Assembly (NCBI GenBank): GCA_016200125.1
Contig: JACQFK010000380.1
Span: 1-5,862 of the forward strand
Reading direction: 5' to 3'
From: Planctomycetota bacterium
GTDB lineage: Bacteria > Planctomycetota > MHYJ01 > JACPRB01
Length of the DNA: 5,862 nt
Part shown: piece by piece, positions 1 to 5,862 of the stretch
Position numbering within the stretch: the first letter of the stretch is position 1
How the letters are laid out: each line of letters begins with the position of its first letter
The notes under the pieces: generated by a model
The model's database searches: none
The model's input: the letters and a program-made list of their open reading frames with translations, nothing else
What the model was told of the DNA's origin: nothing
Position numbers and translations under genes: made by a program

Positions 1-3000
1 CTCGCCGTCGTCCGGAGCGGGCCTGCGGTCCCTGCGGGCACCCTCAGCCTCAACGTGGCGGGCGACGACGGAAGTCGAATGTCGTTCAGCTTCCCCGTCT
101 CCAAGGGCGAAGGCCGCGCCACCGAGCACCTCCGCCTCAACGGCCGCCTCCTCCGCCCCGGCCGTTACAGCGTGGAAGTTTCCGTCGAAGGCTCCAAGGC
201 GACCAAGGAAATCGAGCTCTACAGCCACGTCCGCCAGAGCCCCTTCCGCATCATCGACTGGAGTTCGCGCGCCAAGGGCGCCGAGCAGGCGGCCATGGGC
301 GCCGACAGCCTGGGCTTCAACCTGCTCTACGCCTCCTACGGCGGCCTGGCCGCCGACGACTCGATCCGCGCCGGCCTCGATTACCTGTGGTGCTGCACGA
401 TGGGCGGCGGCCACCAGATGGACCTCCGGATGGAGTGCGACTGGTCGGACCCCTACGCCCTCCAGGGCGGGATCGCCCGCGCCGCGAACCGGGCCTTCCG
501 GGACCGGACCCATTCCAACGCGGTGGGCGTCCACTTCTACGACGAGCCGGGCCTCACCTGGTGGAAGCACGCGAAGACCGGCGAGATGACGCCCCACAAC
601 ATCCCGGCTCAGGACCGGGCCTACCGCAGCGCCTTCGGCCGCGAGCCGCTCGTCTACAACGAGGTGAAGGCGAACAACCCCGACGAGATCGCCCGCTGGA
701 CCGAGGGGGGCCGCTGGAAGCTCGGGTTCATGGACGCCGCCTGCAAGCAGGCCCAGTACGGCGTGAGCCGCGTGCGCGAGGACTTCCTCTCGGTGAACCA
801 GAGCGTCTACGGCTGGGGCGCCTACGGCGACGGCTACTACTTCAACGTGGTCCGCTCTCTGCCTGTCCTGAGCGGCCACGGCGGCTATGACGACTTCGGA
901 GGCGGCTACTACAACCCGCTCTACACGTTCGAGATGGGCCGGATCCGCGAACTGCGCAAGCCCAATTGGTACCTGCCCACCTGGTACGGCAACATCCCCT
1001 CGGAACGCTACCGCCTCGAGCAGTACTCCTCGTTCATCATGCACCTCCAGGGCATGGCCAAGCCGCCCGACATCCAGGTCCACCGCCCCTCCAGCACCCC
1101 GTCCAGCGACGGCGTCGTCGAGACCAACAAGCTCATGGCGCGCCTCGGGACCGTGTTCACCACGGCGCCGGTCAGCCGGCCGGCGGCCGCCGTGCTCTAC
1201 TCGATGTCCCAGAACCTCCACGCCCAGATCCAGTCGCCCAACCGGACCGACAACTACGAGGGCGGCGGCCACGGCCGCGACCGCGTCAATCTCGTCTGGC
1301 TCGCCGGCCTGCGGATGCAGACGCCCATCCTGCCGATCGTCGAGGAGGACGTCCTGGACGGGACGCTCGCGGCGAACCACCGCGCCGTGATCCTGACGGG
1401 CATCCAGTCGCTCGATCCCAAGGTCATCGCCGCGCTCGAGGCCTACGCTGCGAAGGGCGGCGCCGTGATCGTGGGCGACGAGTGTCCGATCCAGATCCAG
1501 GGCTCGACGAGGCTCGACATCCCGGTGGACCGCACCTTCTTCGAGGAGATGTCCCGCGCCTGGAAGGAGAACCGGAAAGAGGATCATGCGAAGCTCAACC
1601 GCGCCGGCAACTACCTCAAGGCCGCCGAACCGGTCGCGAAGGCCCTGAAGCCCAAGCTCGAGGCGGCGGGCATCACCCCCGTCATGGCCTGCGACAATCC
1701 CGAGATCATCGCCTCGCGCCAGTCGCTGGGCGACATCGACTACGTCTTCGCCGTGAACGCCTCCTATGACGAGGCCGCCGGCGGCATGAACTCGATCCGG
1801 CCCGCGCAGGCGACGATCCAGATCCCGGGCACGCTCTACGACGCCGTGCGGGGCGGCCCCGGCGAGACCGGCGCCCTCCGCTTCGGCCCCGGCCAGATGC
1901 GGGCCTGGGCCAAGACCTCGAAGCCGATCGGCGGAATCCAGGCGCTGCCTGCCGCGGTGTTCAACGACACGACGCTGGCAAAGGACCCGATCCGGGTCGA
2001 GATCGGCGCAATCCTGCTGGACGCGGACAAGCGCGTCCTCGCGGGATCCGCTCCGCTGCGGGTCCGGCTCATCGATCCGCTCGGCGCGACGCGCTACGAC
2101 CTCTACCGCGCGACGGAGCGGGGCCTGTTCCGGGCCGCGCTGCCGCTGGCGGCGAACGATCCTTCCGGCGAGTGGAAGGTCGTCATCGGCGAACTGCTCG
2201 CGAACAGCGAGGACAGCGTCAAGTTCAACTACTCGCCGCCTTCGTCCTTCGGCGCCCTTGCGGGCACGGTTTCGCGGGCGCTGACCTTCGGCAACGACCG
2301 GGACAACGTCTTCCGGTTCTTCCGGACGCATCAGGACGTCACGCTCGTGAGCGGCAAGGGAGACTACGCCGCCGCTTCGGCGCGGCTCGCCGAGATCCTG
2401 AAGCCCTGGGGCGTGAGGGTGAAGACGATGGCGCTCGAGGAGGCCGCGAAGCCGCGGACGATCCTTCCCGAGGAGGCGGCAACCTGGTGCGGCCTCCATC
2501 CGGGCAAGGCGGTGGCGGGCGACAAGACCGGCCCCGCGCAGGCCGGATTCGCCGTCCAGGGTCCGGTGGTTCTCCTGGGCACTCCCGAGGACCACGCGAT
2601 TCTCAAGTTCGCGCTCGACAACGGATTCCTTCCCTACACGCCCCATCGGACGGACTTCCCCGGCCGCGGCCGCGGGATGATCGCCTGGCAGCGCGACGGC
2701 GTGGGTCTGGGACAGGAATCCGTCGCGCTCATCGCCTACGACGCCGAAGGCCTCTCCGAAGCCGTCGGCTCCCTCTACGAAATCGCCGCCGGGATCGAAC
2801 CCCTGATGGCGCTGGTCCCGCCGGCGACCGCATCGGTGAATGCGGCCAACAAGGCGCCCGCGAAGATCGAGGAGCCGGCGACGGCGTGGAAGACCGCTCT
2901 GCCCGACCGCGCCGTCTGGGTCAAGCCGTCCGGCAAGCTGCTGCTCGCCCTGACCCAGGACGGCTCCCTGACCGCGCTTGACGAGAAGGGCGCGGTCGCC

Positions 3001-3791
3001 TGGCAGAGGACCTTCGAGGCCGGGGAGACGATCACGGGCGACCTGAGCGATTCCCTCATCGTCGTCGGAACGACCCACCGGGTCCTCGGCTTCGACGCCG
3101 CGGGAAAGCCGCGCTTCGACGTCCCCGCCCCCTCCGTGACCTGCGTCGCGGTGTCGCCCGACGGAACGTCGATCGCCTTCGGCAGGGCCGACGGAACGCT
3201 GTCGCTCGGCGACGCGGAGGGCAAGGTCTCCGCGACCCTCGGCGGCGGCGACGCGAAGAATCCGAAGCCCTTCCTCGCCGCGATGTTCGTAAACGACGGG
3301 AAGACGCTGGTCGCGCTCACGGCCCAGGAGGCGCACGTGATCGCCGAGGGGAAGATCGCGCAGCGGATCGGCGGCGTGGCGGGCCGCGTCGCGCCGCTCC
3401 GCCGGGGCGACGCGATCCTGCTGTCCGACGGCAACGAGAAGGTCCTGGTCTTCGCCGGCGGGAAGATCGCGGCCCAGATCGCCGTGTCCAAGGGCGGCGT
3501 GGTCGGCCTCTCGGGCGGCGCGGTCGCCACCGAGTTGGACGGCGGCGTCCGCTTCCTGAAGGACGGCAAGGTCGCCTGGGAGCACAAGGCCCTGCGGAAG
3601 CTGACGAAGCGCGTGGCCGCCCGCGGAGACCGCGTGGCGGTCGCCTACTGGGGCGGCGCCCTCGCGGTGCTCGAGGGCGGCGCGGTCAAGGCCGCCCAGA
3701 CCTTCCCTTACGACGTCGCCGATCTCGCGTGGTCGGGCGACCGGCTCGTCGTCGGCCTGGCGGACGGCCGGCTCTTCGGGCTCGACGTGAA

Positions 3792-3795
<4 letters not shown>
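1..3795 (+). CDS. Giant multidomain glycoside-hydrolase-like protein with C-terminal beta-propeller (5' partial)
   Basis: Function not established; probably an exported glycan-active or glycan-binding protein. The frame is open from base 1 and starts mid-domain, so the true start and any signal peptide lie upstream; GTG 55 and ATG 79 are only internal candidates. Numbering from the first codon: residues 1-75 are the end of a beta-sandwich. Residues 80-390 look like an (alpha/beta)8 barrel, with HFYDEPG (D181, E182), YNE (E221) and aromatic-rich segments at 264-300 and 322-331. Residues 391-500 resemble the GH42 trimerisation/GATase-like fold (ends VIVGDE). Residues 580-643 are a beta-rich segment, 662-733 a macroglobulin-like sandwich. 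Residues 771-935 resemble the alpha-glucuronidase N-terminal domain (LLGTPEDH, FPGRGRG). Residues 940-963 are an Ala/Pro linker and 964-1264 a beta-propeller. The stop overlaps the next start. Barrel and propeller assignments are fairly secure; enzymatic activity is not shown. Confidence 0.7.
2890..3792 (+). repeat. Eight-repeat beta-propeller region within the giant protein
   Basis: The translated C-terminus contains eight degenerate repeats of the form DG-x-L-x-x-LD-x-x-G-K-x-x-W, as in PQQ-like or WD40-like propellers. Repeat anchors fall near residues 987, 1026, 1064, 1110, 1145, 1180, 1218 and 1255 (numbered from base 1), with spacings of 39, 38, 46, 35, 35, 38 and 37. Clear examples are DGSLTALDEKG, DGTLSLGDAEG and DGRLFGLDVK. 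The last repeat ends right after its third strand, whereas AWKTAL just before the first repeat looks like an outer strand without its own blade. This suggests an eight-bladed ring closed by that N-terminal strand. The repeats are at protein level; I see no DNA-level tandem repeat. Blade number is inferred by eye. Confidence 0.7.
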
Positions 3796-4789
<994 letters not shown>

Positions 4790-4796
<7 letters not shown>

Positions 4797-4818
4797 GAGG
4801 CCCGGCCCGGAGTAGGCT
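4790..4818 (+). promoter_or_regulatory. Candidate sigma-70-type promoter for a leaderless lipoprotein mRNA
   Basis: TTGGTG at 4790-4795 and TAGGCT at 4813-4818 are separated by exactly 17 bp. The -10-like box is followed by 7 bp and then the lipoprotein ATG at 4826, so transcription could begin at or next to the start codon. Each hexamer matches its consensus at only three of six positions (TTG of TTGACA; TA and final T of TATAAT). The case rests on spacing and position rather than strong boxes. The only Shine-Dalgarno-like alternative, GGAG at 4809-4812, is 13 bases from the ATG, farther than usual. Confidence 0.35.
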
Positions 4819-4825
4819 GGTCGCC

Positions 4826-5524
4826 ATGAAGACGATCTGGGCCGCGCTCCCCCTCCTTCTCGCCGCCTGCGGCAGCTTCCCCGAGCTCCGCGTCGCCTCC
4901 GTGGAGGACTTCGAGGTCAGCGGAAGCGGGGACGCGGCCGCCTGGAAGTCGGTCCCCTGGACGGCGCTCCGCAAGCGGCAGCCCGACGGCCATCCCTACG
5001 AGGCGCGCTTCAAGATGCTCTACTCGAAGAAGGGCGTCTACGTGCTCATGGACGGGACGGACATCAAGCTGACGACCACCGGCCGCCCGGACAACGCGAA
5101 CCTGTGGGAGGAGGACGTCTACGAGGCCTTCTTCTGGACCGACGAGGGCGCGCCGACCTACTTCGAGTACGAGATCTCTCCGATGAATTCGGAACTGCCG
5201 ATCCTGGTCAACAACAACGGCGGCAGCTTCATGGGATGGCTGCCCTGGAACTTCCTGGGCGACCGCAAGACGCGGAAGGCCACGTCCGCGAAGGACGGGC
5301 CGAAGGAGAAAGGCGCGCAGGTCAAGGGCTGGACGGCCGAGTTCTTCATCCCCTTCGCGCTGCTGCGCGGCCTGAAGAACGTCCCGCCCGCGGCGGGCGC
5401 CCGCTGGCGCGCCAACTTCTACCGCATGGACCACGACGGCGGGAAGACCACGCAATGGGACTGGTCGCCCGTCGGCCCCAGCTTCCACGAGTACCAGAAG
5501 TTCGGCGTGCTGATCTTCGAGTAG
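4826..5524 (+). CDS. CBM9-like carbohydrate-binding lipoprotein
   Basis: A 232-residue lipoprotein predicted to hold a single carbohydrate-binding, CBM9/DOMON-like beta-sandwich at the cell envelope. Residues 1-15 form a type II signal peptide: MKT, a hydrophobic core, and lipobox L-A-A-C with lipidated Cys15. Gly16 follows, so there is no Asp +2 inner-membrane retention signal. The mature part has family hallmarks: GDAAAWKSVPW (35-45), YSKKGVYVLMDGTD (66-79), LWEEDVYEAFFW (93-104), YFEYEISPMNSEL (112-124), KGWTAEFFIPFALL (167-180), and a C-terminal WRANFYRMDH / QWDWSPVGPSFHEYQKFG (194-227). Trp, Tyr and Asn richness suits sugar stacking. No catalytic domain is attached, whereas classical CBM9 modules are often appended to xylanases. 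It starts 29 bases after the esterase stop. The ATG is fixed by the signal peptide. The ligand is unknown. Confidence 0.85.
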   Translation: MKTIWAALPLLLAACGSFPELRVASVEDFEVSGSGDAAAWKSVPWTALRKRQPDGHPYEARFKMLYSKKGVYVLMDGTDIKLTTTGRPDNANLWEEDVYEAFFWTDEGAPTYFEYEISPMNSELPILVNNNGGSFMGWLPWNFLGDRKTRKATSAKDGPKEKGAQVKGWTAEFFIPFALLRGLKNVPPAAGARWRANFYRMDHDGGKTTQWDWSPVGPSFHEYQKFGVLIFE

Positions 5525-5527
5525 TCC

Positions 5528-5862
5528 GTGGCCTTCTACGACCGCATCGCCCGCCGCTGGGACAGCGTGACGGACGACCGGGGAGGCGCGTTCAAGCGCC
5601 ATGTGCTCAACGACCGCCTGCTGGACCTCATCGGAGACGCCAGGTCCCTTTCCATCCTGGAGCTCGGGGCGGGCAACGGCTACTTCAGCCGGCTGCTCGC
5701 GTCGCGGAGCCCCTGCGAACGGCTGGTGGTTACGGACGCCTCTGCGGCCTTGATCGGGATCGCCCGTGATCGCCGGCCCGCGCGGGGGGCGGAGTACGCG
5801 GTGCTGGACATCGGAGGCCCCTTCCCCTTCGAGGGGGCAAGCTTCGACCGGGTGCTGGCGAC
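5528..5862 (+). CDS. Class I SAM-dependent methyltransferase (3' partial)
   Basis: The first 111 codons of a Rossmann-fold methyltransferase that runs off the right edge. The start is GTG, three bases after the lipoprotein TAG and in the same frame; this is the first possible start after that stop. The N-terminus reads AFYDRIARRWDSVTDD, then GGAFKRHVLNDRLL, a pattern typical of small class I methyltransferases. Motif I is ILELGAGNGYFSRLL (residues 43-57), the SAM-binding glycine loop. VVTDAS (67-72) supplies the acidic residue expected to contact the SAM ribose, D94 in VLDIGG fits motif II, and SFDRVLA (105-111) begins the strand usually followed by the active-site region. The substrate cannot be told because the specificity-determining C-terminal half is missing. 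No Shine-Dalgarno is apparent, so coupling to the upstream gene is likely. The fold call is secure. Confidence 0.9.
   Translation, partial: MAFYDRIARRWDSVTDDRGGAFKRHVLNDRLLDLIGDARSLSILELGAGNGYFSRLLASRSPCERLVVTDASAALIGIARDRRPARGAEYAVLDIGGPFPFEGASFDRVLA

Noticed and set aside
55..81. GTG 55 or ATG 79 as the real start of the large gene
   Set aside because: The frame is open to base 1, the sequence before and after reads as one beta-sandwich, and neither start is followed by a signal peptide or preceded by a clear ribosome binding site.
2657..2677. GGCCGCGGCCGCGG run, a short palindrome-like GC block
   Set aside because: It encodes the conserved FPGRGRG stretch in frame; no loop, T-tract or repeat partner suggests a regulatory or mobile role.
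2172..2981. + strand alternative frame of 269 codons inside the giant gene
   Set aside because: Arg/Gly-rich translation with no motif, lying fully inside a frame with coherent domains; typical of high-GC DNA.
2775..3587. 270-codon - strand open frame opposite the propeller
   Set aside because: The sense strand shows periodic propeller repeats; the antisense product is a low-complexity Ser/Pro/Ala-rich shadow.

Overview
The window is GC-rich (roughly two-thirds or more G+C, strong G/C preference at third codon positions) and densely coded. All recognisable genes lie on the + strand, in the order: a very large multidomain protein that enters from the left edge (1-3795), an SGNH/GDSL-type esterase (3792-4796), a CBM9-like lipoprotein (4826-5524), and the first 111 codons of a class I SAM-dependent methyltransferase (5528-5862) that runs off the right edge. 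I see no RNA genes, mobile elements, CRISPR arrays or attachment sites. The only non-coding stretch longer than a few bases is the 29-nt gap at 4797-4825. The gene mix and composition would suit a high-GC Planctomycetota-like heterotroph or another polysaccharide-degrading bacterium. That placement is a guess, because nothing here is a phylogenetic marker.

Region 1-3795 encodes at least 1264 residues with no true N-terminus in view. It reads as a chain of modules: the end of a beta-sandwich, a glycoside-hydrolase-like barrel with a DEP motif, a GH42-trimerisation/GATase-like alpha/beta domain, beta-sandwich domains (one macroglobulin-like), a segment resembling the N-terminal domain of alpha-glucuronidases, an Ala/Pro-rich linker, and a C-terminal beta-propeller of eight repeats. 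Region 3792-4796 follows with a 4-bp ATGA stop/start overlap. It carries all the SGNH catalytic blocks plus a C-terminal sugar-binding-like beta-sandwich. Region 4826-5524 is a lipobox-bearing, single-domain CBM9-like protein. A possible promoter with 17-bp spacing sits directly in front of it and would give a leaderless transcript. The methyltransferase starts with GTG three bases after the lipoprotein stop, in the same frame.

Taken together, the first three genes look like an envelope or extracellular glycan-handling cluster: a large putative hydrolase or scaffold, an esterase that could remove acyl groups from glycans, and a surface-anchored carbohydrate binder. This functional link is inferred from domain types and adjacency. 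The methyltransferase may belong to a separate pathway and simply be co-transcribed. The most unusual item is the giant composite protein, whose combination of modules I do not recognise as a named family.
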